A stretch of DNA of 25,880 nt, taken from Desulfobulbaceae bacterium. Lineage in GTDB: Bacteria; Desulfobacterota; Desulfobulbia; Desulfobulbales; Desulfocapsaceae. Made by a program: the position numbers and the translations under genes. Positions 7,169-15,653 of this stretch are shown piece by piece (the stretch's first letter is position 1; the number at the start of each line of letters is the position of its first letter). A model generated the notes under the pieces. It made no database searches, was not told the origin of the DNA, and worked only from the letters and a program-made list of their open reading frames with translations. The stretch is taken from the NCBI GenBank assembly GCA_030599175.1, contig JAUVON010000003.1, positions 1 through 25,880 on the forward strand, written 5' to 3'.

Positions 7169-7229
7169 CGCAGTGGTACCTTCTTTGATCGAGCTTGTTT
7201 ACAATTTTGAAAAATAAGGAGTGTTCGCT

Positions 7230-7628
7230 ATGTCAATGAGCGATCCCCTGGCAGATATGCTGACCAGGATACGAAATGCAGTAATGGTAAAATTTGATTC
7301 TGTAGAAATGCCTTCCTCAACAGTTAAGATTGATGTTGCAAAAGTCTTGAAAGATGAAGGTTACATTGTCGACTACCGGGTAACCGATGACTCCGTCCAG
7401 GGGGTTCTGACGGTTGATCTTAAATATGGATCTGACCGTGAGCCGGCGATTACCGGGTTAAAGCGTGTAAGTAAACCCGGATTGAGGAAATACGCTAAGG
7501 CTAATGCAATACCCAACGTATTGAATGGGCTTGGAATTGCAATTATTTCTACATCTAAAGGCGTTGTGACAGATAAAACAGCTAGAGCCCTGAATTCTGG
7601 TGGGGAGATTATTTGTGAGGTCTGGTAG
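7230..7628 (+). CDS. rpsH: 30S ribosomal protein S8
   Basis: ATG 7230 is chosen because AAGGAG (7216-7221) lies 8 nt upstream and the protein then begins [17 protein letters not shown], as in the family; an in-frame GTG at 7221 overlaps that site. The product has 132 residues and ends with the [13 protein letters not shown] and GGEIICEVW signatures. S8 binds the central domain of 16S rRNA and in E. coli represses the spc operon at a site before rplE. I see no obvious copy of that site in the 35-bp rplX-rplE gap here. Confidence 0.96.
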   Translation: MSMSDPLADMLTRIRNAVMVKFDSVEMPSSTVKIDVAKVLKDEGYIVDYRVTDDSVQGVLTVDLKYGSDREPAITGLKRVSKPGLRKYAKANAIPNVLNGLGIAIISTSKGVVTDKTARALNSGGEIICEVW

Positions 7629-7652
7629 GTCTCATAAATTACGGAGGTAAGT

Positions 7653-8195
7653 ATGTCTCGTATTGGTAAACAACCAATTCCTGTTCCTGCTGGGGTTAAA
7701 ATTGATCTCAAGGATCAACAGATATCAGTGACAGGAGCAAAAGGAACCCTGAAGCGTGAAATTATCCCGGAAGTGGAAGTTGTGCTTGAGGATAATGTGA
7801 TTACATTAAACAACCGTATTGACACCAGTAAAGTTAATGCTTTCAGAGGGTTAACTAGAAGTCTAATCAATAATATGGTTATTGGCGTTACTGACGGATT
7901 TAGACGAGTTCTGGTTATTGAAGGTGTTGGATATAAGGCCAGTGTCGGCGGTTCAATGTTGACTCTGAATGTTGGATATTCGAATCCGGTAGATTTCAAA
8001 CTGCCAAAAGGGGTTGCTGCTTCTGTTGATGGCAACACTAAAATTGTGCTTGAATCTATAGATAAAGAACTCCTGGGTTTGACAGCTTCCCGGATACGGC
8101 AGATAAGAAAACCTGAGCCCTATAAGGGAAAAGGAATTCGTTACGAAGATGAGCATATCGTACGTAAAGCCGGTAAGGCCGGGGCTGCTGCCTAA
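7653..8195 (+). CDS. rplF: 50S ribosomal protein L6
   Basis: The protein has 180 residues with the two-domain L6 pattern: MSRIGKQPIPVPAGVKI, AFRGLTRSLINNMVIGV, and the C-terminal signature IRKPEPYKGKGIRYEDE. L6 lies near the factor-binding site and the sarcin-ricin loop. The ribosome site GGAGG (7643-7647) is 5 nt before ATG 7653 and is among the strongest in the window. It lies 24 bp after rpsH and 38 bp before rplR. Confidence 0.97.
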   Translation: MSRIGKQPIPVPAGVKIDLKDQQISVTGAKGTLKREIIPEVEVVLEDNVITLNNRIDTSKVNAFRGLTRSLINNMVIGVTDGFRRVLVIEGVGYKASVGGSMLTLNVGYSNPVDFKLPKGVAASVDGNTKIVLESIDKELLGLTASRIRQIRKPEPYKGKGIRYEDEHIVRKAGKAGAAA

Positions 8196-8233
8196 TCTTG
8201 AAACCTACGTATAAAATTTAACGGAAAATTACA

Positions 8234-8599
8234 ATGGCTAGGACGAATCCTAAGACTATAGCAAGGGCAAAGCGAGTCAAACGTATCAGGAAAAAGGTAA
8301 TTGGTACAAGCGAACGCCCAAGGCTCCGTGTCTTCAAAAGCAATAAGCATATCTACGCACAAATTATCGACGACGTAGCAGGGCATACCTTGATCTCCAT
8401 GTCCACTATAGACAAAGAGTTTGCTCCAGGTGATGAAAAAGGAAAAATCGGAGCAGCAAAAAAAGTTGGTGAGACGATAGGAGCCCGTGCAAAAGCCGCG
8501 GGCATTACTAAAGTCGTATTTGATCGTGGCGGGTCGATTTATCACGGCAGGGTCAAATCTCTTTCTCAAGGTGCCAGGGATGGTGGTCTGGAATTTTAA
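8234..8599 (+). CDS. rplR: 50S ribosomal protein L18
   Basis: The protein has 121 residues. Seen: a very basic N-terminus ([17 protein letters not shown]), [20 protein letters not shown], and the C-terminal [17 protein letters not shown] with ARDGGLEF end. L18 is a 5S rRNA-binding protein that works with L5. The ribosome site is weak (ACGGAAAA around 8220). It overlaps no neighbour. Confidence 0.97.
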   Translation: MARTNPKTIARAKRVKRIRKKVIGTSERPRLRVFKSNKHIYAQIIDDVAGHTLISMSTIDKEFAPGDEKGKIGAAKKVGETIGARAKAAGITKVVFDRGGSIYHGRVKSLSQGARDGGLEF

Positions 8600-8628
8600 A
8601 GTTTTTATAAATAAATGGGGGGTGTCCC

Positions 8629-9141
8629 TTGTCTGATTTCAAACGTTCCAAAAGTTCAAATGCTGAGGAACTTATAGAAAAAATTGTTTTTATCAACAGG
8701 GTAGCAAAAGTTGTAAAAGGTGGTCGTAGATTCAGTTTTAGCGCAATTGTTGTTGTTGGTGACGGCAAAGGTAAGGTTGGATACGGGCTTGGCAAAGCTA
8801 ATCAGGTTCCTGAGGCTATCAGGAAAGGGGTTGAAAAGGCTAGAAAAGCAATGGTATCCGTCTACCTTACAGAGGCCTCGATTCCCCATATGATCATTGG
8901 AAAGTATGGCGCTGGAAAGGTGTTGCTTAAACCTGCTTCAGAAGGTACCGGTCTAATTGCAGGTGGGCCTGTACGAGCGGTTCTCGAAGCTGCGGGCGTA
9001 TCGAATATTCTGACGAAGTGTCTTGGTTCACATAATCCACATAATATGGTTAAGGCAACTCTCAACGGATTGCAGACTTTGCGTTCCGCTCAGAAGATCG
9101 CTGACCTGCGTGGAAAAACAGTAGAAGAAATTACCGCATAA
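8629..9141 (+). CDS. rpsE: 30S ribosomal protein S5 (TTG start)
   Basis: The protein has 170 residues. The double-stranded RNA-binding-like part is seen as [36 protein letters not shown], and the C-terminal domain holds [16 protein letters not shown]5 affects translational accuracy and, with S3 and S4, surrounds the mRNA entry. The start is TTG 8629 after a G-rich ribosome site (GGGGGGTG, 8617-8624); no ATG or GTG is available before the conserved block. Confidence 0.96.
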   Translation: MSDFKRSKSSNAEELIEKIVFINRVAKVVKGGRRFSFSAIVVVGDGKGKVGYGLGKANQVPEAIRKGVEKARKAMVSVYLTEASIPHMIIGKYGAGKVLLKPASEGTGLIAGGPVRAVLEAAGVSNILTKCLGSHNPHNMVKATLNGLQTLRSAQKIADLRGKTVEEITA

Positions 9142-9199
9142 CGTCATCCGGGGAAGCTGGAAGATGTATGCAAAATATTTGATAAATAAAGGTAATTAA

Positions 9200-9382
9200 A
9201 TGGCAGAGACAATTACTTTTTCACAGGTAAAAAGTGGCATTGGCAGTACCAAAAAGATCAATGCAACTTTAGTTGGCCTTGGGCTCACTAAAATGAATAA
9301 AAAAATTACAAGAAAAGACACTCCAGAGCTTCGTGGTATGCTCAATAAGGTTAGTCATCTTGTACGTATTGAGGAGATATAG
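9200..9382 (+). CDS. rpmD: 50S ribosomal protein L30
   Basis: The protein has 60 residues, the usual L30 size. Seen: ITFSQVKSGIGSTKKINATLVGLGLTKMNK and the end RGMLNKVSHLVRIEEI. L30 is a small surface protein near 5S rRNA and is absent from some bacteria. AAAGG lies about 8 nt before ATG 9200. The end of the gene contains the GAGGAG ribosome site of rplO, which starts 1 nt after its stop codon. Confidence 0.96.
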   Translation: MAETITFSQVKSGIGSTKKINATLVGLGLTKMNKKITRKDTPELRGMLNKVSHLVRIEEI

Positions 9383-9383
9383 C

Positions 9384-9842
9384 ATGTTGACTTTGGCAAA
9401 GCTTTCCCCGCAAAAAGGTGCAACCAGGAACCGGAAGCGGTTGGGCCGGGGACCAGGCAGCGGGCATGGTAAGACAGCTGGTCGTGGACATAAAGGGTAT
9501 AAATCCCGTTCAGGATCCGGAATAAAGCCGGGTTTTGAAGGTGGTCAGATGCCTCTGCAGCGCAGGCTGCCAAAGCGGGGTTTTACTAATATTTTCAGAA
9601 AAGAATATACAATTGTTTCCCTTTCTCAACTCGACTCATTTGATGGGAATAAGGAAATCGATAAAGCTGGACTGGTCGAAGCTGGAATTGTTAAAGAGGG
9701 TACTCTGGTAAAAGTCCTTGCCAACGGTGAGGTTACTAAAGCTCTGAATATTAATGTTGATAAAATCAGTGGTTCTGCGAAAAGCAAAATTGAAGCAGCA
9801 GGTGGAAAAGTTATCACCTCCAGCTCGTCTGATAGTGAATAA
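9384..9842 (+). CDS. rplO: 50S ribosomal protein L15
   Basis: ATG 9384 is chosen since GAGGAG sits just upstream, inside the end of rpmD; the frame is open further upstream (to 9333), but the family begins here. It has 152 residues. Seen: LAKLSPQKGATRNRKRLGRG, then GSGHGKTAGRGHKG and the GFEGGQMPLQRRLPKRGF signature. L15 is an assembly protein binding domain II of 23S rRNA. It precedes secY by 63 bp, as in the classical spc operon. Confidence 0.96.
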   Translation: MLTLAKLSPQKGATRNRKRLGRGPGSGHGKTAGRGHKGYKSRSGSGIKPGFEGGQMPLQRRLPKRGFTNIFRKEYTIVSLSQLDSFDGNKEIDKAGLVEAGIVKEGTLVKVLANGEVTKALNINVDKISGSAKSKIEAAGGKVITSSSSDSE

Positions 9843-9905
9843 TTATTCCCTGCCGGTTGGCAATGAGCCCAGAATCTTTGATCGAAACGCAGATAGGATG
9901 ATATA

Positions 9906-11210
9906 ATGAGCGGATTGCAGAGTGCTGCTAATATACCGGAGTTACGTAGGCGTGTACTTTTTACGCTTATTATGCTCGCAGTTTACAGAATGGGCGTTCA
10001 GATACCTACTCCTGGTATTAATGGCGAAGCCCTATCAGCTTTTTTTGACCAGAATGCCAGCACACTGTTTGGTATGTTCAATATGTTCTCTGGTGGTGCT
10101 CTGGAAAATTTTTCTATTTTCGCACTGGGGATCATGCCATATATCTCCGCCTCCATTATAATTCAGCTTATGACTGTGGTTGTGCCACAGCTCGAAGCTC
10201 TAAAAAAAGAGGGGCAGGCCGGCAATCGTAAAATTACCCAGTATACAAGGTACGGTACGGTTGTGTTGTCAATTATTCAAGGTACTTTTATTGCCACCGG
10301 GCTTGAAAGTATGACAGGACCAGGCGGGGCGGCCATTGTACTTAATCCTGGTCTTCAGTTTAAACTGATGACCATGCTCACCTTGACGTCGGGAACCGCT
10401 TTTATCATGTGGCTGGGTGAGCAGATGACTGAAAGGGGTATCGGTAACGGGATCTCACTGATCATTTTTGCCGGAATTGTTGCCCGTGGACCTGCCGCGA
10501 TTGTGAATTCAATTCAGCTTATCAAAGCTGGAGAAATTGCCCTGTTCTTTGTACCTTTTCTCGTTCTTTTCATGTTTTTTATTGTCGCTGTGATTGTGTT
10601 TTTTGAGACAGCTCAGCGAAGAATTCCGATTCAGTATGCAAAACGGGTTGTCGGGAGGAAAGTTTATGGAGGTCAGAGCTCTCATCTCCCACTGAAAATT
10701 AATATTTCCGGAGTAATCCCCCCGATTTTTGCTTCATCTATCATGATGTTTCCTGCAACAATCGGGAGTTTTATCCAGATTGACTGGGTACAGAAGATCT
10801 CTGCTGCAATGTCTCCGGGAACTGTCTATTACTATATTTGTTATGTGGCAATGATCGTGTTTTTCTGTTTCTTTTATACTGCAGTTCAATTCAAGCCGGA
10901 CGATGTTGCAGAGAACCTGAAAAAGAATGGCGGTTTTATCCCGGGTATAAGGCCTGGTAAAAGAACAGCCGAATTTTTAGATAAGGTACTCACCAGGCTA
11001 ACTGTTGTGGGAGCGATTTACCTCAGTGCTGTTTGCGTACTGCCTACTATTTTGATTGGTCAATTTAATATACCTTTCTTTTTTGGCGGGACTGCGTTGC
11101 TCATTGTTGTCGGTGTTGGAATTGATACAATTTCTCAGATTGAATCTCACCTTCACATGAGGAATTATGAAGGGTTTATGAAGCAGGGCAGAATCAAGGG
11201 ACGTAGATAG
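9906..11210 (+). CDS. secY: Protein translocase subunit SecY
   Basis: This 434-residue integral membrane protein forms the channel of the Sec translocon with SecE and SecG. Seen: N-terminal helix ELRRRVLFTLIMLAVYRMGVQIPTPGIN, the GGALENFSIFALGIMPYISASII segment, the cytosolic loop EFLDKVLTRLT, about ten hydrophobic spans, and the end HMRNYEGFMKQGRIKGRR. The cytoplasmic loop after 'FFETAQRRIPIQYAKR' is the usual SecA and ribosome contact. The ribosome site is AGGAT about 8 nt before ATG. It overlaps no gene; map begins 3 nt after its stop. adk, which often lies between secY and map, is absent. Confidence 0.97.
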   Translation: MSGLQSAANIPELRRRVLFTLIMLAVYRMGVQIPTPGINGEALSAFFDQNASTLFGMFNMFSGGALENFSIFALGIMPYISASIIIQLMTVVVPQLEALKKEGQAGNRKITQYTRYGTVVLSIIQGTFIATGLESMTGPGGAAIVLNPGLQFKLMTMLTLTSGTAFIMWLGEQMTERGIGNGISLIIFAGIVARGPAAIVNSIQLIKAGEIALFFVPFLVLFMFFIVAVIVFFETAQRRIPIQYAKRVVGRKVYGGQSSHLPLKINISGVIPPIFASSIMMFPATIGSFIQIDWVQKISAAMSPGTVYYYICYVAMIVFFCFFYTAVQFKPDDVAENLKKNGGFIPGIRPGKRTAEFLDKVLTRLTVVGAIYLSAVCVLPTILIGQFNIPFFFGGTALLIVVGVGIDTISQIESHLHMRNYEGFMKQGRIKGRR

Positions 11211-11213
11211 GCA

Positions 11214-12002
11214 GTGGCAGGGATAGCTGATAAAAGAGAAAGAAGGTCTATTATAGTTAAAACTGCTGATCAAATTTCGGTTATGCGTGAGGCTAATCGA
11301 ATTGTATCAGAAACCCTGACAATGCTGAAAGAATCAGTCGAACCCGGGATTACAACCTGGGAGCTTGACAAATCTGCTGAGGAGTTGTGCCTTAAACGAC
11401 AGGCAAAACCGGCATTCAAAGGATACAGAGGGTTTCCGGGAAGCCTTTGTGTTTCAGTGAATGAAGAAGTGGTACACGGTATTCCGTCTAGAAAAACAAA
11501 ACTGAAAGATGGCGATATCATATCGATTGACTTTGGAGTCGAATTTAGAGGGTTTTTTGGTGATTCCGCTATAACAGTTCCGGTTGGAAAGATAGATGCC
11601 GAGGTAGCGAAGTTGCTAAAGGTGACAGAAGAGGCCCTCGGCAAGGGTATTGGGCAGGTTATCGCAGGTAATTGTGTCGGTGATATCTCCCGGGCTATCC
11701 AGAGTCACGTTGAAGAGCACGGATTATCTATTGTCAGGCAGTTTGTAGGACATGGTATCGGTAGTGCACTCCATGAGCCACCGGAGATACCTAATTTTTA
11801 TCAGGGTGAACGTACACCAAGGTTGCTTCCGGGAATGGTATTAGCTATTGAACCCATGGTAAATATGGGTTCGCATAAGGTTAAAGTATTAAAAGACGGT
11901 TGGACTGTAATCACCAGCGATAAACAGCCATCGGCTCACTTTGAACATTCTGTTGCTGTGACAGAAAATGGTCCGGCAGTATTAAGCCGTCGTGAGAGTT
12001 AA
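11214..12002 (+). CDS. map: Type I methionine aminopeptidase
   Basis: The 262-residue cytosolic enzyme removes the initiator methionine from new proteins. The five metal ligands are all present: Asp106 (ISIDFG), Asp117 (FFGDSA), His180 (VGHGIG), Glu213 (AIEPMV) and Glu244 (HFEHSV). I take GTG 11214 as the start, 3 nt after the secY stop; the AAGGGA at 11195-11200 is rather far away, so coupling to secY translation is likely. The first ~15 residues (AGIADKRERRSI) are an extra basic stretch before the usual TADQISVMREANRI beginning. Confidence 0.94.
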   Translation: MAGIADKRERRSIIVKTADQISVMREANRIVSETLTMLKESVEPGITTWELDKSAEELCLKRQAKPAFKGYRGFPGSLCVSVNEEVVHGIPSRKTKLKDGDIISIDFGVEFRGFFGDSAITVPVGKIDAEVAKLLKVTEEALGKGIGQVIAGNCVGDISRAIQSHVEEHGLSIVRQFVGHGIGSALHEPPEIPNFYQGERTPRLLPGMVLAIEPMVNMGSHKVKVLKDGWTVITSDKQPSAHFEHSVAVTENGPAVLSRRES

Positions 12003-12020
12003 CCGGTTATCAAAGCAGAT

Positions 12021-12069
12021 GAAGAGTTTTTAGGGCACCATAAAAAAAAACTTCTCTTTTTTGAAGAGA
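12021..12069. terminator. Overlapping hairpins with A9 and T6 runs between map and infA
   Basis: On the plus strand GAAGAGTTTTT (12021-12031) can pair with AAAAACTTCTC (12046-12056) with one mismatch, followed by T6 (12057-12062), an imperfect intrinsic terminator. On the minus strand the stem TCTCTT/AAGAGA (12053-12058 with 12064-12069) is followed by AG and nine T, a terminator for antisense transcription. The place corresponds to the spc/alpha boundary. Confidence 0.4.
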
Positions 12070-12121
12070 TGTATTATATTTCTCCGTTTTTAATTGAAAC
12101 ATTGATTACTCAGGGATCTCC

Positions 12122-12358
12122 ATGGCTAAAGAAGAAGCGATTGAAGTAGAAGGAATTATTATTGAGCCGCTGCCTAATGCAATGTTCAGAGTTGAGCTTG
12201 ATAACGGGCACAAGGTGCTGGCACACATTTCTGGTAAAATGCGGATGCATTTTATCAAGATTTTACCTGGTGACAGGGTTACCATTGAACTTTCTCCCTA
12301 TGACCTTACCAGGGGAAGGGTAACATTTCGGGCGAAAAACGCCAAAAAGAAAAAATAG
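12122..12358 (+). CDS. infA: Translation initiation factor IF-1
   Basis: The protein has 78 residues, with an OB fold: [40 protein letters not shown] and [25 protein letters not shown]-1 binds the 30S A site and helps select the initiator tRNA. It is six residues longer than E. coli IF-1 because of a lysine-rich tail (KNAKKKK). AGGGA lies about 7 nt before ATG 12122. A 119-bp AT-rich spacer with hairpins separates it from map; rpmJ follows 12 bp later. Confidence 0.96.
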   Translation: MAKEEAIEVEGIIIEPLPNAMFRVELDNGHKVLAHISGKMRMHFIKILPGDRVTIELSPYDLTRGRVTFRAKNAKKKK

Positions 12359-12370
12359 AGTCCGTTTATC

Positions 12371-12484
12371 ATGAAAGTACGCGCATCAGTAAAAAAAATA
12401 TGCAGTGATTGTAAGATATACAAACGAAAGGGTGTTGTACGCGTATCTTGTAAAGTTAAGAAACATAAACAGAGGCAGGGATAG
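12371..12484 (+). CDS. rpmJ: 50S ribosomal protein L36, zinc-binding form
   Basis: This very short gene codes for 37 residues: [19 protein letters not shown], then the basic end. Cys11, Cys14, Cys27 and His32 are the standard zinc ligands of the C+ type of L36. Length and sequence pattern are diagnostic. It lies between infA (12 bp) and rpsM (47 bp), the usual alpha-operon position. A clear Shine-Dalgarno is missing; the spacer reads AGTCCGTTTATC, so it may depend on translation from infA. Confidence 0.96.
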   Translation: MKVRASVKKICSDCKIYKRKGVVRVSCKVKKHKQRQG

Positions 12485-12531
12485 ACTTGCTTGACCGTTT
12501 TAATTACCTACTTCTTCTAAGGAGATAGATC

Positions 12532-12897
12532 TTGGCACGTATATCAGGAATTGACCTTCCGAAAAACAAACATATTGATCGGGCACTTACTTACATACAC
12601 GGTATCGGGTTGACATCAGCTCGTAAGATTCTTGATGAGGTGGATCTGCCTTATACTATGAGCAGTGATGATCTCAATGGAGATGACGTTAATCGGATCA
12701 GGAAGGTGATCGAAGCAGACTATTCCGTTGAAGGTGATCGACGTCGTGAGGTCTCTATGGACATTAAGAGACTTACTGACCTTGGGTGTTATCGAGGTCG
12801 CCGCCATCGTATGGGTCTGCCCTGTCGTGGACAGAAAACAAAGACGAATGCTCGTACTAAGAAAGGTCCAAGAAGAGGCGCTGCTCGTCGTAAATAG
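12532..12897 (+). CDS. rpsM: 30S ribosomal protein S13 (TTG start)
   Basis: The protein has 121 residues. Seen: [15 protein letters not shown] (initiator TTG), [39 protein letters not shown] and the C-terminal [14 protein letters not shown] tail that reaches the P-site tRNA. S13 sits at the top of the head and contacts the large subunit. AAGGAG (12519-12524) lies 7 nt before TTG 12532. The 47-bp leader is too short for the S4-binding pseudoknot known from the E. coli alpha operon. Confidence 0.97.
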   Translation: MARISGIDLPKNKHIDRALTYIHGIGLTSARKILDEVDLPYTMSSDDLNGDDVNRIRKVIEADYSVEGDRRREVSMDIKRLTDLGCYRGRRHRMGLPCRGQKTKTNARTKKGPRRGAARRK

Positions 12898-12921
12898 TTG
12901 AATTTAATACAGGTGTAAAAT

Positions 12922-13302
12922 ATGGCTGTAGCAAAAAAACGGAAGGTGAAGAAGAATATACCTGAGGGTATTGTTTTTATCTATTCCACTTTTAATAATA
13001 CGATTGTAACGATTTCCGATAAACAGGGAAATGTTGTTGCCTGGTGCAGTGCAGGCGTTTTAGGGTTTAAGGGATCTCGGAAAAGCACTCCATTTGCTGC
13101 CCAGAATGCCTTGGCTGATGCTGCCAAAAAAGCGGCAGATGTCGGTATGCGTAAGGTTGAGGTTAAGGTAAAAGGACCCGGACCCGGCAGAGAAGCTGCC
13201 TTGAGAGCTCTTATCAATACAGGATTTGAAGTTAGTCGTATATACGATGTTACTCCTATTCCTCATAATGGGTGTAAACCTCCCAAACGTCGCCGCGTAT
13301 AA
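12922..13302 (+). CDS. rpsK: 30S ribosomal protein S11
   Basis: The protein has 126 residues. Seen: [39 protein letters not shown], the signature [19 protein letters not shown] and the end [19 protein letters not shown]11 forms the platform near the mRNA exit. The ribosome site is CAGGTG just before ATG 12922. It lies 24 bp after rpsM and 50 bp before rpsD. Confidence 0.97.
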   Translation: MAVAKKRKVKKNIPEGIVFIYSTFNNTIVTISDKQGNVVAWCSAGVLGFKGSRKSTPFAAQNALADAAKKAADVGMRKVEVKVKGPGPGREAALRALINTGFEVSRIYDVTPIPHNGCKPPKRRRV

Positions 13303-13352
13303 TTTCAGGTGCAGATTCCAAGCTATTTAAATCAATTGAACGGAGGCCTAAG

Positions 13353-13982
13353 TTGGCTAGAAATATAGGTGCTGCATGCCGTCGGTGCAGAAGAGAAGGT
13401 TTGAAATTATATCTCAAGGGTGACCGTTGTTACTCCGATAAATGTTCTTACGAGAGGAGAGCTTTTGGCCCTGGACAGCATGGACAGGCAAGATTTAAAA
13501 AGCTTTCCAACTATGCCATTCAGCTTCGCGAAAAGCAGAAAGTAAAAAGTATGTACGGTATGCTTGAAAACCAGTTTCGCCTGAATTTTCATAAGGCTGA
13601 TCAGCAAAAGGGTGTAACAGGTGAAAATCTTCTCATTCTCCTTGAAAGACGACTGGACAACACGGTATTCCGTTTAGGTTTTGCTGCTTCCAGGAGCCAG
13701 GCTCGGCAGCTGGTGCGTCATAAGCATATCCTTATTAATGGAAAAAAGGTTGATATCCCTTCCTTTCTTATTTCCGCTGGTGACATTGTGTCATTAAAAG
13801 AAAAGAGTCGTGCAAGTGCAACTATAAACGAAAATCTTGAGGCTGTCGTACGCAGAGGAGTTCCTAGTTGGCTCGAACTTGATAAAGACAACTACAAGGC
13901 CACGGTGAAGGCACTTCCAAACAGGGAAGAGATGACTATGCCTATACAGGAACAGCTCATAGTAGAGCTTTATTCCAAGTAA
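13353..13982 (+). CDS. rpsD: 30S ribosomal protein S4, zinc-binding form (TTG start)
   Basis: The protein has 209 residues. Cys9, Cys12, Cys26 and Cys31 at the N-terminus form a zinc site, as in Geobacillus S4; E. coli S4 lacks it. Then come [11 protein letters not shown], the S4 RNA-binding domain [33 protein letters not shown], and the end [12 protein letters not shown]4 is a primary assembly protein and, in E. coli, the alpha-operon repressor. GGAGG (13342-13346) lies 6 nt before TTG 13353. Confidence 0.97.
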   Translation: MARNIGAACRRCRREGLKLYLKGDRCYSDKCSYERRAFGPGQHGQARFKKLSNYAIQLREKQKVKSMYGMLENQFRLNFHKADQQKGVTGENLLILLERRLDNTVFRLGFAASRSQARQLVRHKHILINGKKVDIPSFLISAGDIVSLKEKSRASATINENLEAVVRRGVPSWLELDKDNYKATVKALPNREEMTMPIQEQLIVELYSK

Positions 13983-13983
13983 T

Positions 13984-14072
13984 ATCGGCATCTCAATCAG
14001 GTAAGATGAAAGTTAACACAGTTTCGCCGATTGTTGATAGAACCGAGCTGTATATCATTATACCTCTGGTTC
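13984..14072 (+). promoter_or_regulatory. Structured leader between rpsD and rpoA
   Basis: ATCGGC (13984-13989) pairs with GCCGAT (14026-14031). A second hairpin at 14040-14072 stacks three helices: GAACC with GGTTC (14040-14044, 14068-14072), GAG with CTC (14045-14047, 14064-14066), and GTATA with TATAC (14050-14054, 14059-14063), loop TCAT. No T-run follows. The 142-bp spacer is where S4-level and polymerase-level expression would be separated; that role is inference. Confidence 0.4.
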
Positions 14073-14124
14073 ATTTAAAGACCGATATTAATAAAAGTTT
14101 GATGAAAAGCAGGGAAGGTAATTT

Positions 14125-15165
14125 ATGACTCAAGCTGCCGACGAAAAAATACCATTTTACCGTAACTGGCATGAGCTGATTAAACCAGAGAAGCTTGAAG
14201 TTGATAGAGCGAAACATACCGACAGTTACGGGAAGTTTGTTTGTGAGCCACTTGAGAGAGGATTTGCTGTAACTATAGGTAACTCACTTCGAAGGATACT
14301 TCTCGCCTCTATTCAGGGTGCTGCAATAACAAGTATTAAGATAGAAGGTGCCTTACACGAGTTCACTTCCATGAAAGATATTATGGAAGATGTGAGTGAG
14401 ATAATCCTTAATGTCAAGATGGTTAGGATTAAACTTCACTCTGGTGATTCGCAACAGGTGACTATCGACAAAAGCGGGCCTGGCACAGTTACTGCTGCAG
14501 ATATTACCGGTAACAGTTTTGTTGAAGTTATGAACGAAGACCAGGCCATCTGTACTCTCACCGGTGAGACTTCTTTTAGAGCTGAGCTCACTGTTGAGTG
14601 GGGGAAGGGGTATCAGCCTGCAGAATTGCAGAATAAGGAAAATCTCTCTATTGGGCAGATTCCTATTGATGCCATATTTACACCGATCAAAAAGATTCAG
14701 TATGTTACGTCACAGGCCCGTGTAGGACAGCAGACAGATTTTGACAAGTTGACCATGGAAATTGAAACAGATGGCAGTCTGAGGCCTGAGAGTGCTCTGG
14801 CGTATGCAGCCAAGATATTGAAAGAGCAGATGACCATCTTTATCAATTTTGATGAAGAAGAAGCAGAACCAGAGATTGATGTAATTGAAGAAACTGATGA
14901 GCCTGCGAATCCATTTCTGGACAAACCTGTAGAAGATTTGGAGCTTTCAGTGAGATCGGCTAACTGCTTGAAGAATGCTGATATCCATTTCATAGGAGAT
15001 CTTGCTCAGAAGAGTGATCAGGAAATGCTGAAAACCAAGAACTTCGGACGTAAGTCTCTAAATGAGATTAAGGCGTTGCTTGCAGAGATGGATCTCACTC
15101 TTGGGATGAAATTTGAAAATTGGACACCACCTGATATTAAAGAAACTAATGATCAGCAGGTGTAG
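14125..15165 (+). CDS. rpoA: DNA-directed RNA polymerase subunit alpha
   Basis: The protein has 346 residues. The N-terminal assembly domain holds [24 protein letters not shown] and [19 protein letters not shown]. An acidic linker ([16 protein letters not shown]) leads to the C-terminal domain from about residue 269: [19 protein letters not shown], with Arg277 equal to the E. coli UP-element contact Arg265, then the helix-hairpin-helix [14 protein letters not shown]. It acts as a dimer platform for beta and beta prime and binds activators. The linker and tail are longer than in E. coli (329 aa). GGAAGG precedes ATG 14125. Confidence 0.97.
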   Translation: MTQAADEKIPFYRNWHELIKPEKLEVDRAKHTDSYGKFVCEPLERGFAVTIGNSLRRILLASIQGAAITSIKIEGALHEFTSMKDIMEDVSEIILNVKMVRIKLHSGDSQQVTIDKSGPGTVTAADITGNSFVEVMNEDQAICTLTGETSFRAELTVEWGKGYQPAELQNKENLSIGQIPIDAIFTPIKKIQYVTSQARVGQQTDFDKLTMEIETDGSLRPESALAYAAKILKEQMTIFINFDEEEAEPEIDVIEETDEPANPFLDKPVEDLELSVRSANCLKNADIHFIGDLAQKSDQEMLKTKNFGRKSLNEIKALLAEMDLTLGMKFENWTPPDIKETNDQQV

Positions 15166-15201
15166 TAGTTGTGGATTAAGGCTATCAGGAAATTAAAAAT
15201 G

Positions 15202-15220
15202 CCAAGTTCTCTTGGTTTTT
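15202..15220 (+). terminator. Short terminator-like hairpin between rpoA and rplQ
   Basis: CCAAG (15202-15206) pairs with CTTGG (15211-15215), loop TTCT, followed by five T. The stem has three GC pairs and is short, so it would terminate weakly if at all. It could lower rplQ expression relative to rpoA or act as a 3'-end processing point. Confidence 0.35.
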
Positions 15221-15242
15221 AGCAGTCGCTGAGGATAGTGAG

Positions 15243-15632
15243 ATGAGACATAGAAAATCTGGAAGAAAGTTGGGCCGCACCAGTGCACACAGAGAAGCGA
15301 TGTTCAGAAATATGGTTACTTCCCTGTTTGAGCATGAACGTATTGTTACAACCAGGGAAAAGGCGAAAGAACTCAGACCAATTGCTGAAAAGATGATTAG
15401 TCTTGCCAAGCGGGGTGATCTCCATGCTCGGCGACAGGCCCTGAGTTATATCAGAAGTAAGGATATTGTAGAGAAGCTCTTTACTGATATACAAGAACAG
15501 TTTGTTGACAGGAAGGGTGGATACACCCGTATTCTGCAAACCGGTTCCAGGAAAGGCGACTCTGCTGCAATGGCCATTATAGAGTTAGTTGGTTATGAAG
15601 AAATACTTGATCTGGATGAGAACGAAAATTAG
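15243..15632 (+). CDS. rplQ: 50S ribosomal protein L17
   Basis: The protein has 129 residues. Seen: [49 protein letters not shown] and [24 protein letters not shown], the L17 signatures, with a short acidic end. L17 lies at the back of the large subunit near the tunnel exit. GAGGAT lies about 7 nt before ATG 15243. It is the last gene of the ribosomal protein block and is followed by a strong terminator 21 bp later. Confidence 0.97.
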   Translation: MRHRKSGRKLGRTSAHREAMFRNMVTSLFEHERIVTTREKAKELRPIAEKMISLAKRGDLHARRQALSYIRSKDIVEKLFTDIQEQFVDRKGGYTRILQTGSRKGDSAAMAIIELVGYEEILDLDENEN

Positions 15633-15653
15633 CAGATCAGGCTCAATTTTCAT

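Noticed and set aside
7221..7229. GTG 7221 as the start of rpsH
   Set aside because: It overlaps the Shine-Dalgarno; ATG 7230 gives the conserved [10 protein letters not shown] start.
9333..9383. Upstream extension of rplO to 9333
   Set aside because: The extra 17 residues lie in the rpmD coding region and have no family likeness; the ribosome site points to 9384.
12485..12531. S4-binding pseudoknot in the rpsM leader, as in E. coli
   Set aside because: The spacer is only 47 bp and contains no pairing that could make the known nested pseudoknot.
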